A stretch of DNA of 56,988 nucleotides from IMG/VR virus record IMGVR_UViG_3300009012_000001, positions 1 through 56,988 of that record; one strand, given 5' to 3'. The notes under the pieces were generated by a model that was given only the letters and a program-made list of their open reading frames with translations, had not been told where the DNA came from and did not search any database. The translations under genes were made by a program, and so were the position numbers. This DNA is from a virus. Shown here one piece after another: positions 15,667-22,897 of this stretch. Positions within the stretch are counted from its first letter, which is position 1. The number at the start of each line of letters is the position of its first letter.

Positions 15667-15701
15667 GGTAGAATATTACCTTATCTACCACGGGGCGTCA
15701 A
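15667..15701 (-). promoter_or_regulatory. Ro60 promoter with GGTAGA/TCTACC operator
   Basis: Minus strand: TTGACG (15701-15696), 17-nt spacer, TAATAT (15678-15673). An inverted repeat GGTAGA-N11-TCTACC (15689-15667) covers the spacer and the -10. The half-sites are the same as at the other promoters of the set. The -35 overlaps the stop codon of the upstream gene. Confidence 0.85.
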
Positions 15702-16039
15702 GAGGGGTCGTACCACCGCCGCCACCAGGGGATGGGTCTGGGGCGCGGGCGCCGGCGCCGCTTCCCCGACGCGCGGTTCTGGTAGGGCGGTGGGGGCATC
15801 CCCAGCGGCGGGTCGCGGAAGGCGGCCCACACCTCCGGGTCGACGCCCCACAGGCGGGCCAGGGCGTCGCGTTCCGCGCGCGCGCCGTCGAACTCGCGCG
15901 CCATTTGCTGGCGCAGCCCGTCCGGCGCCCCGGCCTCCAGCACACAGAGCAGCGCGACTTCCTCCATCGTGTACGAAGGTTTGTCCGCCAGCGGGAGCGC
16001 GGCGCGGAACAACCGCCACCACCGGCCGCGCGCGGGCAT
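15698..16039 (-). CDS. Hypothetical protein coupled to integrase
   Basis: 113 residues. Its ATG overlaps the integrase stop (TAATG). The first half is helical (WWRLFRAALPLADKP, EEVALLCVLEAGAPDGLRQQ); the tail is strongly basic with Pro and Trp (KRRRRPRPRPIPWWRRW). The position suggests an integrase accessory or excision-type factor, but it is larger and less HTH-like than usual excisionases. No family recognised. Confidence 0.55.
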   Translation of the reverse strand: MPARGRWWRLFRAALPLADKPSYTMEEVALLCVLEAGAPDGLRQQMAREFDGARAERDALARLWGVDPEVWAAFRDPPLGMPPPPYQNRASGKRRRRPRPRPIPWWRRWYDPS

Positions 16040-16872
16040 TAGAATGGCAACGCCTCCACCGCCGCGCGCGTCATGCGCGCCGACACGTGCGTGTAGATTT
16101 GGGTCGTAGCGATGCTGGCGTGCCCGAGTAGTTCCTGCACCACGCGGATGTCCGCCCCGCCCTCCAACGCGGCCGTGGCGAACGCGTGCCGCAGACTGTG
16201 CGGGTTCCACCGCCGCCCCAGCGCGCGCAGGGTGGCGCGGTAGCAGACCGCCTTGACCGTGGACGGGGACATCAACCGTGGCCGACCCACGCCGCGTCGA
16301 CCGGGGAACAATGGCCCGTCCGTGCGCCCCAGCGCGGCGATATGGTCCTCCAGCACCGCCAACGTGTCGCCGCTCACCGGCACGAGCCGTTCCCGGTTGC
16401 CTTTCCCCAGGACGCGCAGTTGCCGCTGCCCGCGCAGGACGTCCGCGACCTGCAGGCTGCGCGCCTCGGACGCGCGCAGGCCGCAGCGGGCCAGCAGCGT
16501 CAGCAACGCGCGGTGCCACGGGTTCTTCGTCCGGTCCAGCAGGGTCTTCACGTCGTCTGACGACGGGCAGCGCGGCAGGCGACGCGGCACGCGCGGGGCC
16601 TCCACGGCGGCGAACGGGTTGGAGGGGAACGCGGACGACGCGGCGAGGAATTTGCCGAACGACCGCAGGCAGGCGACGCGACGGGCCACCGACGACGCGG
16701 CGTTCCCGCGCGCGCGCTGCGACGCGACCCAGGACGCGGCCGCCTCCGGCGCGGCCCGGCGCCGGGCGTGCCGCACGAACTCCAGCAGGTCGCGTCGGTA
16801 TTCCGCGATGGTGCGCGGGCTCGCACCCCGCACCCCCAGCCACGCGAGGTAGGACCGGATGTGCCGCCGCAT
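16039..16872 (-). CDS. int: Tyrosine recombinase (integrase, XerC/D-like)
   Basis: 277 residues from ATG 16872. An N-terminal SAM-like core-binding domain (ASPRTIAEYRRDLLEFV) precedes the catalytic domain. The active-site set is visible: Arg in ARCGLRASEA (about residue 155), Lys in VLGKGNRERLV, HSLRH (His and second Arg), LGHAS (His) and Tyr in TTQIYTH (about 265). It would integrate or resolve the circular genome, and its small size and Xer-like motifs could mean use of a dif-type site. I could not identify an attP core. Confidence 0.9.
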   Translation of the reverse strand: MRRHIRSYLAWLGVRGASPRTIAEYRRDLLEFVRHARRRAAPEAAASWVASQRARGNAASSVARRVACLRSFGKFLAASSAFPSNPFAAVEAPRVPRRLPRCPSSDDVKTLLDRTKNPWHRALLTLLARCGLRASEARSLQVADVLRGQRQLRVLGKGNRERLVPVSGDTLAVLEDHIAALGRTDGPLFPGRRGVGRPRLMSPSTVKAVCYRATLRALGRRWNPHSLRHAFATAALEGGADIRVVQELLGHASIATTQIYTHVSARMTRAAVEALPF

Positions 16873-16898
16873 CGCCGCGGCCCCCTTTTAACAACGAA

Positions 16899-16920
16899 GG
16901 GCCGCCGTCTGGGGCGGCCC
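16899..16920 (-). terminator. Hairpin ahead of the integrase (terminator or attenuator)
   Basis: GGGCCGCC and GGCGGCCC form a perfect 8-bp stem with a 6-nt loop. On the minus strand it is followed by TTCGTTGTTAAAA. It lies in the divergent region 16873-17066, between the integrase start and the rightward promoter P1. It may limit integrase transcription. The rest of that gap holds P1 and nothing else that I recognise. Confidence 0.5.
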
Positions 16921-17003
16921 TGGGCCAACGCGCGCCCGCTCTCAGGGTCCGCCGGGTCCATTGGATGCCCGTCCCCGTGGTTCCTCCTCCTCTGGGGCGG
17001 GGG

Positions 17004-17059
17004 TTGACGAGCCTTTCTACCTGTGGTATAATAGTAGGGTGGGTAGAACCCAGGGGAGG
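17004..17059 (+). promoter_or_regulatory. Promoter P1 of the rightward operon, with operator and conserved leader
   Basis: TTGACG (17004-17009), 17-nt spacer, TATAAT (17027-17032) with an extended TGG. TTCTACC (17015-17021) and GGTAGAA (17042-17048) form an inverted pair flanking the -10. The leader ends in CCCAGGGGAGG, the ribosome site. About 56 bp in all are shared with P2 (20251) and P6 (29397). Confidence 0.9.
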
Positions 17060-17066
17060 CCCGACA

Positions 17067-17498
17067 ATGCCGAACCGCCATACGTTCCCCAACCCGTTTC
17101 CGGAGAAACACTGCGCCGTGCTCGCGTTCGCGTACGCCGCCGGCATGGACGAATCCCACGCCGTCAACTTGGCGAACCAGATGAAAGCGCGAAGAGGTCC
17201 CACCGGTCGCCCGTACCTGACGGCCTGCGGGGCGGCGTACAACATGCAGGCGACAACCGTCTTTCAGGAGTGGTGCATGGCGTCTGGGCTCCGGGTCGTG
17301 TCGGAACTCTGGCGCCCGCACTGCACAGTGGCCACGTTCGCCCGCCGCTACCCGGAGGGCCGATGGATTGTGTGCAGCCGCACCCACGCGGTCGCCTGCT
17401 TGGACGGCGTCTTGCACGGGTTCTGGCTGGACGGCGCCCGCGTCGTGTTCGCGCGCCGCGTGGAGCAAGTAGACGCGGGCGCGGCGAGCGTGGTATAA
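17067..17498 (+). CDS. Hypothetical protein, possibly papain-fold-like
   Basis: 143 residues. HCAVLAFAYAAGM, ACGAAYNMQATTVFQEWC, PEGRWIVCSRTHAVACLDGV and LHGFWLDGARVV. The order Cys ... GRWIV-x3-HAVAxxDG resembles cysteine-peptidase-like (papain-fold) phage proteins with a conserved His on a 'THAVAxxDG' strand, but the nucleophile is not certain. It is the first gene after P1. Its last codons (GTG GTA TAA) contain the -10 box of the next promoter. Confidence 0.55.
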   Translation: MPNRHTFPNPFPEKHCAVLAFAYAAGMDESHAVNLANQMKARRGPTGRPYLTACGAAYNMQATTVFQEWCMASGLRVVSELWRPHCTVATFARRYPEGRWIVCSRTHAVACLDGVLHGFWLDGARVVFARRVEQVDAGAASVV

Positions 17499-17510
17499 TG
17501 CTAGCGGAGG
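17470..17510 (+). promoter_or_regulatory. Promoter P5 of the RHH regulator gene, with operator
   Basis: Extended -10 TGG-TATAAT (17494-17499). The -35 is poor (TAGACG, 17470-17475, 18-nt spacer). The -10 is followed by CTAGCGGAGGTAG (17501-17513), matching the P4 element closely. The stop codon of the upstream gene is inside the -10. Confidence 0.7.
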
Positions 17511-17521
17511 TAGCACACCAC

Positions 17522-17725
17522 ATGGGACCGGCGACGTTGGAACGCCCGCGGACACCAAGCAGCGGGCTCCAACTCAACATCAAAGGCGTGCCGCCAGACC
17601 TGATGCGGGCCATGCGCATCGCCGCCGCCACCGAGGGACGGTCGATGAGCAAGGTCGTGGTCGGGCTGATTGACCATTACCTGCAGGAGCGCCACCCGGA
17701 CATCCTGCGCAAGACGAAACGGTAG
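17522..17725 (+). CDS. Ribbon-helix-helix transcription regulator
   Basis: 67 residues from ATG 17522, 11 nt after GGAGG. The pattern LQLNIKGVPPDLMRAMRIAA then GRSMSKVVVGLIDHYLQE is Arc/MetJ/CopG-like: a short beta strand (LQLNIKG) that enters the major groove as a dimer ribbon, then two helices. Such dimers bind short direct or inverted repeats. The gene has its own promoter carrying GGTAG half-sites, so autoregulation and control of the whole GGTAG-box promoter set is a reasonable inference. An upstream in-frame ATG at 17498 lies inside the -10 and is rejected. Confidence 0.82.
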   Translation: MGPATLERPRTPSSGLQLNIKGVPPDLMRAMRIAAATEGRSMSKVVVGLIDHYLQERHPDILRKTKR

Positions 17726-17751
17726 GGGTCCGGACCAAGGGGGGAACGCGA

Positions 17752-18519
17752 ATGCGATACGGGTCCGCCGTGCGCTCCGCCGTACGCAAACAGGGGTTCG
17801 TGCCGGGGGGTCGGCCCGCGCCGCCCGACCTGTCGGCGATGGAAGGACGGCACGAAGTCGCCACCGCCCTGGTCAAGGAATGGGGGTTCAACCCATCCAA
17901 GCGCCAGCGCATCAGCGACGCCGCGCTGGAAGAATCCATCGCCCGCGCGAACATCATCTACCCGCTCGCCGTGGTCCGGCTGGAGCTGCGGACGGACGGC
18001 GGGCCCGCGTGGCTGTGCGTGGACGGCAATCGCCGCCTGCGCATCGCCCAGCGCCTCGGGCTCGCGCGCGTCCCCGTCGTGGAGGTCCCCGGCGAACGCG
18101 TCGTCGTCGAATTGAACAGCACCGGGAAGACGTGGGACACGCAGACCTGGGCGCAGTACGTGGCCCTGGTGCCCAGGGCGCTGCCGCACGTCCCCGAACA
18201 CGCCCGCCTGCAAATCGAGCGCGCCATCGTCGTGCTGGGCAAGGCCGCGTACACCACCTACGTCGTGGACAACACACTGACCGCCATCGACTACGGCGCG
18301 CGTGTGGCCGGCTACCTCGGCCGCAGCGGCGACATCGCCTTCATCCGGACGGCGGCGTTCTGGATTGCCCGGCACCGCCTGACCCGCGCCGTGGACACCG
18401 CCCTGCGCGGCGGGTTCCGCAAGGACGCGCTCGCGGAGGCCATCGCCGCCGACACGCCCATCGCCGTCTTCGCCGCAGACACGCACGATGACCCCGTCAA
18501 ACTCCACGGAGGGCGGTGA
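17752..18519 (+). CDS. ParB-like nuclease-domain protein
   Basis: 255 residues with ribosome site AAGGGGGGAA. WLCVDGNRRLRIAQRLGL (about residues 80-100) is the ParB/sulfiredoxin signature (DGxxRLxA). After it, VPVVEVPGERVVVELNSTGK continues the fold. The C-terminal half is helical (RLQIERAIVVLGKAAY, RHRLTRAVDTAL), perhaps a DNA-binding or oligomerisation part. There is no ParA partner, so plasmid-type partition is unlikely. A DNA-binding or CTPase-switch regulator is possible. Confidence 0.75.
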   Translation: MRYGSAVRSAVRKQGFVPGGRPAPPDLSAMEGRHEVATALVKEWGFNPSKRQRISDAALEESIARANIIYPLAVVRLELRTDGGPAWLCVDGNRRLRIAQRLGLARVPVVEVPGERVVVELNSTGKTWDTQTWAQYVALVPRALPHVPEHARLQIERAIVVLGKAAYTTYVVDNTLTAIDYGARVAGYLGRSGDIAFIRTAAFWIARHRLTRAVDTALRGGFRKDALAEAIAADTPIAVFAADTHDDPVKLHGGR

Positions 18520-18521
18520 CC

Positions 18522-18944
18522 ATGGACGCGACCGCGACCGGCATCAGGATTTGGCTGTACGAACGCCAGAACAGCAAGCGCCCGTTCCGCGACGTGGCGT
18601 TCCCGACGTGGGCGGACGCACCGTTCGCCACGTACCAGTTCACCGGCCCGCAGAGAACGGCGGGCTGGGTCATCGACGCGGAAGGAAAGCGGTGGTTCTG
18701 GCGCGACCGCCCGTACGAGAAGAAACGGTCCGCACGGCGGCCCGACGTGAAGCGGTTCGCGTTATGGCTGCGCCCGTGGCAACGGGCGCTGTTGCTGCGC
18801 GTCATCGACGCCGCGTTGGTGGATGTGCATGACGGCGCGCTAGTGGACGCTGTGTTGCCTCCCGCCGAACGGGAATGGCTGGAGCACGCCCGCGCCATCG
18901 TCGCGGGGACCACGGCCGAGGAAGGCGCGGAAGACGACACATGA
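18522..18944 (+). CDS. Hypothetical protein
   Basis: 140 residues from ATG 18522 (GGAGGG upstream). A GTG at 18516 overlapping the previous stop is the alternative. Aromatic-rich N-terminal half (YQFTGPQRTAGWVIDAEGKR, FWRDRPYEKKR), helical end. No family recognised. Confidence 0.55.
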   Translation: MDATATGIRIWLYERQNSKRPFRDVAFPTWADAPFATYQFTGPQRTAGWVIDAEGKRWFWRDRPYEKKRSARRPDVKRFALWLRPWQRALLLRVIDAALVDVHDGALVDAVLPPAEREWLEHARAIVAGTTAEEGAEDDT

Positions 18945-19213
18945 CCCGCTTGGACGCCCTCAAAGCCCGCTTGGCGGTCGTCCTCGCTGAAGATAAGGAA
19001 GGTGTGGCTGTGAGTCCAGAGTGTCCATATTCTGATGCGGAATTGGACTTACTCGACCATGCCCGCGAGGACATCGAGCGGCTGGTGGCGGTGGTGGAAA
19101 CGGCACAGGCTTTGACCAAAATACCGGAGAGCGAAATGTCACTCCGTGATTTCAAGGAAGACCGATTGATGGATGCCCTCGCCTACTGGCTGGAACCGGA
19201 GGAGCAGGGATGA
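18941..19213 (+). CDS. Hypothetical coiled-coil protein
   Basis: 90 residues from ATG 18941 (ATGA overlap). Mostly helical and acidic (LDLLDHAREDIERLVAVVET), consistent with a coiled coil. The base composition is lower in GC than in neighbouring genes, hinting at a different origin for 18.95-20.0 kb. Confidence 0.55.
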   Translation: MTRLDALKARLAVVLAEDKEGVAVSPECPYSDAELDLLDHAREDIERLVAVVETAQALTKIPESEMSLRDFKEDRLMDALAYWLEPEEQG

Positions 19214-19602
19214 ACAAGATGGATTTGGAAACGTGGCGACAACAGGAAGCAGACCTCGCCACCCTCCGCGCCGAGTTGGATGCGAAGACCGCTGAGGCCG
19301 TGCGGTTGCGGGAGGCCGCATTAGACGTGGTGACGGTGCATGCTGATGTGGTCGGCGACAATCCTGGTGGAGCGATTGGAAGACTTCATGCAGCCCTCTC
19401 CTCCATGCCTGCCACCCAGAAGGAAGTCGAACGGGTGCGGGCGATGGAACGGATAGCGGAGGCAGCGAAGGAAGTCCGTGCGTGGGGTGTCGCGTTCAGC
19501 GACTCCAGGCTAGAGTACGATGAAGTGCAAGTCACAAAAGCGGCAGTGAAGGAACTGGACGATGCCCTCGCCGCCTACGAGCATCTATCGGACAAGCGAT
19601 GA
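19210..19602 (+). CDS. Hypothetical coiled-coil protein
   Basis: 130 residues (ATGA overlap). Two heptad-rich stretches, QEADLATLRAELDAKTAEA and KEVERVRAMERIAEAAKEV, flank a Gly-containing middle. It could pair with the preceding acidic coiled-coil protein. No function seen. Confidence 0.55.
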   Translation: MNKMDLETWRQQEADLATLRAELDAKTAEAVRLREAALDVVTVHADVVGDNPGGAIGRLHAALSSMPATQKEVERVRAMERIAEAAKEVRAWGVAFSDSRLEYDEVQVTKAAVKELDDALAAYEHLSDKR

Positions 19603-20015
19603 CCACACAAACTGAACTGGCATGGCTAGCAGGATTCGCAGATGGCGAAGGGAGCATTCAAATCAACTACAATCGGGCGCGAGATTTCTACGCCCTACGG
19701 TTCACGCTCACGCAAAAAGACCAAACCGTACTCATCAATATCCAGAACCAATTCGGTGGAGTGTTGGCGATTTCTGGCAAAGGTCCCCACGTCTGGTATC
19801 GTTTGGTCTGGAGTACGCGCCAAGCTGCTGAACTCTTGCGGTTATTGATGCCGTTCCTTGTCGTGAAGCGCACACAGGCGGAATTGGCGTTGCGGTTCCA
19901 AGAAGTATCTGGACGACAGCGTAAGTGGGCACGCGCATCACCCGAAAGACGAAAGATGATGCGACAAATGGCTGAGGAGATGAAGGACCTCAGACGCGAG
20001 CAGGTGGTCAAGTGA
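19599..20015 (+). CDS. LAGLIDADG homing endonuclease
   Basis: 138 residues (ATGA overlap). One LAGLIDADG-type motif, LAWLAGFADGEGSI, near the N-terminus, followed by the usual FYALRFTLTQKDQTVL and LLMPFLVVKRTQAEL blocks. One motif means it acts as a homodimer. It is free-standing, with no intron or intein seen around it. Lower GC than its neighbours fits recent arrival as a mobile gene. Confidence 0.85.
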   Translation: MTTQTELAWLAGFADGEGSIQINYNRARDFYALRFTLTQKDQTVLINIQNQFGGVLAISGKGPHVWYRLVWSTRQAAELLRLLMPFLVVKRTQAELALRFQEVSGRQRKWARASPERRKMMRQMAEEMKDLRREQVVK

Positions 20016-20278
20016 TTGGCACCCCGCCCGTCCCGCTGCGGTTGATGTTGAAAGCCGCGCTGCGGCAGAAGGCCACGCACCTCCGCTGGTTCCTGCGCGA
20101 CGCCCTCTTTGACGCAGCATTCGCCCGCCGCCACCTGCTGGACCTGGACCCCGCCGCCGCGCGCGCCTACCTGCGCTGGCGGGCCATGCGCGACGCGTGG
20201 GTCAGGGCGGGCTGCCCCGCCCCGCCGCCCTGGTCCATGCTGGACTGGGGTTGGCACAGGGTTCTACCTGTGCTATAA
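20012..20278 (+). CDS. Small hypothetical protein
   Basis: 88 residues from a GTG overlapping the previous stop (GTGA). Helical, Arg- and Ala-rich (LRLMLKAALRQKATHLRW, RHLLDLDPAAARAYLRWR). Its last codons (CTA CCT GTG CTA TAA) form part of promoter P2, so transcription of the next unit starts at the end of this gene. Confidence 0.55.
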   Translation: MIGTPPVPLRLMLKAALRQKATHLRWFLRDALFDAAFARRHLLDLDPAAARAYLRWRAMRDAWVRAGCPAPPPWSMLDWGWHRVLPVL

Positions 20279-20307
20279 TGATAGCGTAGGTAGATTCCCA
20301 GGGGAGG
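20251..20307 (+). promoter_or_regulatory. Promoter P2 with operator and conserved leader
   Basis: TTGGCA (20251-20256), 17-nt spacer, TATAAT (20274-20279). TTCTACC (20262-20268) and GGTAGA (20289-20294) flank the -10. The leader ends in CCCAGGGGAGG. Near-duplicate of P1 and P6. Confidence 0.9.
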
Positions 20308-20315
20308 CGAGACGG

Positions 20316-20522
20316 ATGTACGTCAGCCCGAATTTCAAGACGAAGAAGCAGTTGAAGGAAGCCCTCGCTACAGGACACCGCGTTGAAGTGTTCTCGCCAG
20401 GCCCGTTCCCAGCAAAGCAAGACGGCGAGGAAACGGTCGAAGGCCCGCATTTCCCGCAGCCCCACACATGGTACGCGCGGGTGTTGGTGGAACACGGCCG
20501 CGTGGTCAAGGTGCTCGCATGA
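20316..20522 (+). CDS. Small hypothetical protein
   Basis: 68 residues, first gene after P2. KTKKQLKEALATGHRVEVFSP then TWYARVLVEHGRVVKVLA looks like a small beta-rich domain. No family recognised. It is linked by ATGA to the next gene. Confidence 0.6.
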   Translation: MYVSPNFKTKKQLKEALATGHRVEVFSPGPFPAKQDGEETVEGPHFPQPHTWYARVLVEHGRVVKVLA

Positions 20523-20749
20523 GCCCCACCCAGGACGCGGCCAAGCGGATGCACGCGGCGTCGGATTTCGCGCGGAGCCTGCGCGGCAAACGCGCGGCGG
20601 TGCGTGCCACGGCAGATAAGGACGGCGTCAAGCGGTACGAGTTCGGCCTGATGGACGCGGCGGGCAAGTTCGTGCCGTTGGCCAGCGGGCCGACGTGGGA
20701 AGAGGCGGAACGCGCGCTGGTGCTGGCCACGAAGGAGCCTCGACGATGA
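20519..20749 (+). CDS. Small hypothetical protein
   Basis: 76 residues from ATG 20519. The N-terminal helix (AAKRMHAASDFARSLRGK) leads to a DGVKRYEFGLMDAAGKFV hairpin and a C-terminal helix. Its small strand-helix layout is common among phage accessory proteins. No function visible. Confidence 0.55.
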   Translation: MSPTQDAAKRMHAASDFARSLRGKRAAVRATADKDGVKRYEFGLMDAAGKFVPLASGPTWEEAERALVLATKEPRR

Positions 20750-20928
20750 CACACCTCGACACGATGTTCGAAACTTGGCGAACCCTCGGCGAGAAGCCAT
20801 GTACCTGCGGTCATCGGCTGGAACATCATGCCCGCGGCGGCTGCTTGGTCAGTTACTGCCGCTGCGAATCGTTCACGTTGGCGGAAGGCGACCCCGTGTC
20901 CATCCAAGAGGAAATCGACCGTGCCTAA
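20746..20928 (+). CDS. Small zinc-finger protein
   Basis: 60 residues from ATG 20746 (ATGA). CTCGHRLEHHARGGCLVSYC then RCESF gives a Cys/His zinc site (CxCGHxxxxH, CxxxxCxC). A related layout appears in the product at 21587. Confidence 0.55.
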   Translation: MTHLDTMFETWRTLGEKPCTCGHRLEHHARGGCLVSYCRCESFTLAEGDPVSIQEEIDRA

Positions 20929-20951
20929 CGCCTGGATTCGAACGCCACCCG

Positions 20952-20981
20952 TTGACGGGCAGCCTTCTACTAAGGTAGAAT
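20952..20981 (+). promoter_or_regulatory. Promoter P3 of the outer-membrane protein gene, with operator
   Basis: TTGACG (20952-20957), 18-nt spacer, TAGAAT (20976-20981). The perfect palindrome TTCTAC-TAAG-GTAGAA (20965-20980) covers the -10, and a further GGTAG follows at 20983-20987. It drives the outer-membrane protein gene with its ribosome site GGGGGAGGA. Confidence 0.85.
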
Positions 20982-21014
20982 CGGTAGGCACGTAACTTTC
21001 CGGGGGAGGACTCC

Positions 21015-21584
21015 ATGAGGAAAACGCAATGGTTCGCGATGGTCTTGGCGCTGGCCGTGTCGGCGTCGTTCGCGCCCCAGGCCGCAGCCGCGCAGGCGGC
21101 TGGGGTGAAGGGCGAATCCAGTTTCGAGGTCTTGGTCCCGTTCACGTCTGGTGGCAGCGAGGTGGACTTCACGCTCCGCTACCGCGCCACGCCATCCTGG
21201 GCGTTGGGCATCGGGCTGGCGGCGTTTAGCGGCGGCGGCATCACGGGCCGAGCGTTCGGCGTCGGCGCCGCGTATTACCCCGCCACGGCCAGCCCGACGG
21301 TCGAACCGTACCTGTTCGGCGAGTTCGTGTCGCTGTCGGCCAGCAGCGGGACGGCGAGCGGCAGCGCCAGCGGCATCGTCCTGGGCGTCGGCGCGTCCCG
21401 GAAGACCAACGAGCAGGTGACGTTCCGCGGCAGCCTCGGCTGGGCGAGCATCGGCGGCGCGTCGGAACTCGTCTACACCGCCGGGTTGGACTACGCGTTC
21501 GCCCGCAACGAATACGTGACGCTGGGCGTCACCGGGGGCGGCGGGTCCAGCGCGTTCTTCGCGGGGCTGGGGTTCAAGTTCTAG
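21015..21584 (+). CDS. Outer-membrane beta-barrel protein (Lom/OmpX-like)
   Basis: 189 residues. A signal peptide is clear: MRKT, a hydrophobic core (WFAMVLALAVSASFA) and a likely AQA cleavage site near residue 26-28. The mature part alternates hydrophobic and small residues in strands separated by Gly/Ser turns (VDFTLRYRATPSWALGIG, YLFGEFVSLSASSG, LDYAFARNEYVTLGV) and ends in FAGLGFKF. A terminal Phe is the usual outer-membrane insertion signal. The size fits an eight-strand barrel. Phage-borne proteins of this kind change the lysogen surface (adhesion, serum resistance or block of superinfection). It is the only gene under P3. Confidence 0.8.
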   Translation: MRKTQWFAMVLALAVSASFAPQAAAAQAAGVKGESSFEVLVPFTSGGSEVDFTLRYRATPSWALGIGLAAFSGGGITGRAFGVGAAYYPATASPTVEPYLFGEFVSLSASSGTASGSASGIVLGVGASRKTNEQVTFRGSLGWASIGGASELVYTAGLDYAFARNEYVTLGVTGGGGSSAFFAGLGFKF

Positions 21585-21586
21585 CC

Positions 21587-21799
21587 ATGGCGAGTTTGGC
21601 CGGGCAGGACGCAATCGGTGGACGCGCTCACGCGGGCGCGAACGGACAGTTCGACTCTCCCGTCCGGCAAGCCCGGCCATCGCTTCCCTTCACGGTCTGC
21701 GGCAGTTGCGGCCACACGCGCGCGGAGCACGTCACGCCGACGTGGTGCGCGGCCGACGGCGACCGCTGCACCTGCGGAGCGTATGAGGAGCAACCATGA
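21587..21799 (+). CDS. Small zinc-finger protein
   Basis: 70 residues starting just after the outer-membrane gene. VCGSCGHTRAEHV and CAADGDRCTCGAYEE form a compact zinc site (CxxCGHxxxEH, CxC). It is similar in layout to the product at 20746. Confidence 0.55.
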   Translation: MASLAGQDAIGGRAHAGANGQFDSPVRQARPSLPFTVCGSCGHTRAEHVTPTWCAADGDRCTCGAYEEQP

Positions 21800-21912
21800 A
21801 ACGGTTGCGCGCGATTTGGCGATTCCTTCGCGGCTGGTGGTTGGTCTATGAATGGGACCGATACGAAAACTGGATTGCCTATTCATCCCATGGGAATGGA
21901 CGTCATGCCTAG
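21796..21912 (+). CDS. Very small Trp-rich protein
   Basis: 38 codons from ATG 21796 (ATGA overlap): MKRLRAIWRFLRGWWLVYE then WDRYENWIAYSSHGNGRHA. Basic, amphipathic and Trp-rich, it could associate with membranes. It overlaps the next gene by 8 nt if that gene starts at 21905. Confidence 0.45.
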   Translation: MKRLRAIWRFLRGWWLVYEWDRYENWIAYSSHGNGRHA

Positions 21913-22897
21913 TAAGACAGCACCACGCGGCGCACCTGCGTTGCAGGCACCGTTGCTGCCCGTCGAGGCTGCGTCCTCGGAAGAAGCCGAAGACAAGGCC
22001 TTGGCCACCGCCTTCGCGGGCGGCCAGGAATTCGCCGAATCGTACCTCTACTGCTACCGCGACGAGCGATTGAACAAACTGGTCGTCGGCCCGAACGTCG
22101 ATTTCGTGCGGCAGTTGGTGGACCGCGTCGTGAACCGTGCCGGCCGCGCGGACCTGGACATTTCCGAGCAGCAGCCCGTCGTCGAACACTTCCAGCGGGA
22201 GGGGAAAGCTTGGGTGCGCGTCGTGACCTGCGCCGTCGACCGGAAGACGGACAAACGGAAATGGGCGGTCGTGGAGGAACCCTACGTCAATCGCCACACG
22301 GCCTACGCCGCGCTGCAGAAGGCGGAACGGCGCGCGCTGGAGGGTCACCAAGCCTACGACCGCAAGCGCGTGGCCCGCGAAATCCAGCGGATGCTGCGGC
22401 GGTCCGGTCTGGACCCAACGGACTTCGTCGTCGCCGGCAGCATGGGCCGCAGCGAATGGGCCGCGTTGTTCGCGCGCGCCCGGGCGAACGGTGTGGCGCC
22501 GGAGGCGGTGCGGGCGGCAGTGCGGGACAAGGTGGGCAAAGGGTTATCGGAATTGGGCAATCCGGAAGAGGTCGCGGCGGCCGCAGCGGCCGTGGATGCG
22601 CTCGTGGCCACGGTGGCGGCGGACCAGCAATCCCCTGGGGAAAGCCGCGCCGAGGCGGGGGCTCCACCCCCCAACGACGCGGACCGGCTGCTCGCGGTCT
22701 GCCGCGACTATATCGCCAAATTAGGCCTCGCGCGGGAGTCGACCGCGTGGCTGTGGGCGCGCGTGGGCAGCCCCCAGAAGACGGTGGGGGACTATTCGCG
22801 GATGGCGCGCGCCCTGCAGTACCTCGCCGTCGGCTACACCAAAGAACGCGCGGTCGAGCATGCGATATTGGAAGTGCCGCGGACGGTGGCGCCGTGA
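21905..22897 (+). CDS. Hypothetical protein; weak resemblance to single-strand annealing proteins
   Basis: 330 residues from ATG 21905 (GGGAATGGA upstream); ATG 21848 would add 19. The middle reads AFAGGQEFAESYLYCYRD, LVVGPNVDFVRQLVDRVVNR, WVRVVTCAVDRKTDKRK, then ALQKAERRALEGHQAYDR. The order (small-residue loop with 'GPN', a central strand with an acidic D-x-K/T-D turn, then a helix 'KAERRAL') recalls ERF/RecT-like annealases, but the match is weak. The C-terminal region (GVAPEAVRAAV, GYTKERAVEHAI) is helical. If confirmed it would be the recombination protein this genome otherwise lacks. Confidence 0.4.
   Translation: MPSKTAPRGAPALQAPLLPVEAASSEEAEDKALATAFAGGQEFAESYLYCYRDERLNKLVVGPNVDFVRQLVDRVVNRAGRADLDISEQQPVVEHFQREGKAWVRVVTCAVDRKTDKRKWAVVEEPYVNRHTAYAALQKAERRALEGHQAYDRKRVAREIQRMLRRSGLDPTDFVVAGSMGRSEWAALFARARANGVAPEAVRAAVRDKVGKGLSELGNPEEVAAAAAAVDALVATVAADQQSPGESRAEAGAPPPNDADRLLAVCRDYIAKLGLARESTAWLWARVGSPQKTVGDYSRMARALQYLAVGYTKERAVEHAILEVPRTVAP

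Noticed and set aside
14211-15671. A plus-strand frame of 486 codons opposite the Ro60 gene
   Set aside because: Antisense shadow of the TROVE gene; Gln/Arg-rich noise, no ribosome site, and it runs through the Ro60 promoter.
17498-17521. An earlier start for the RHH protein (ATG 17498)
   Set aside because: That ATG is inside the -10 box and would lie upstream of or at the transcription start. GGAGG precedes ATG 17522.
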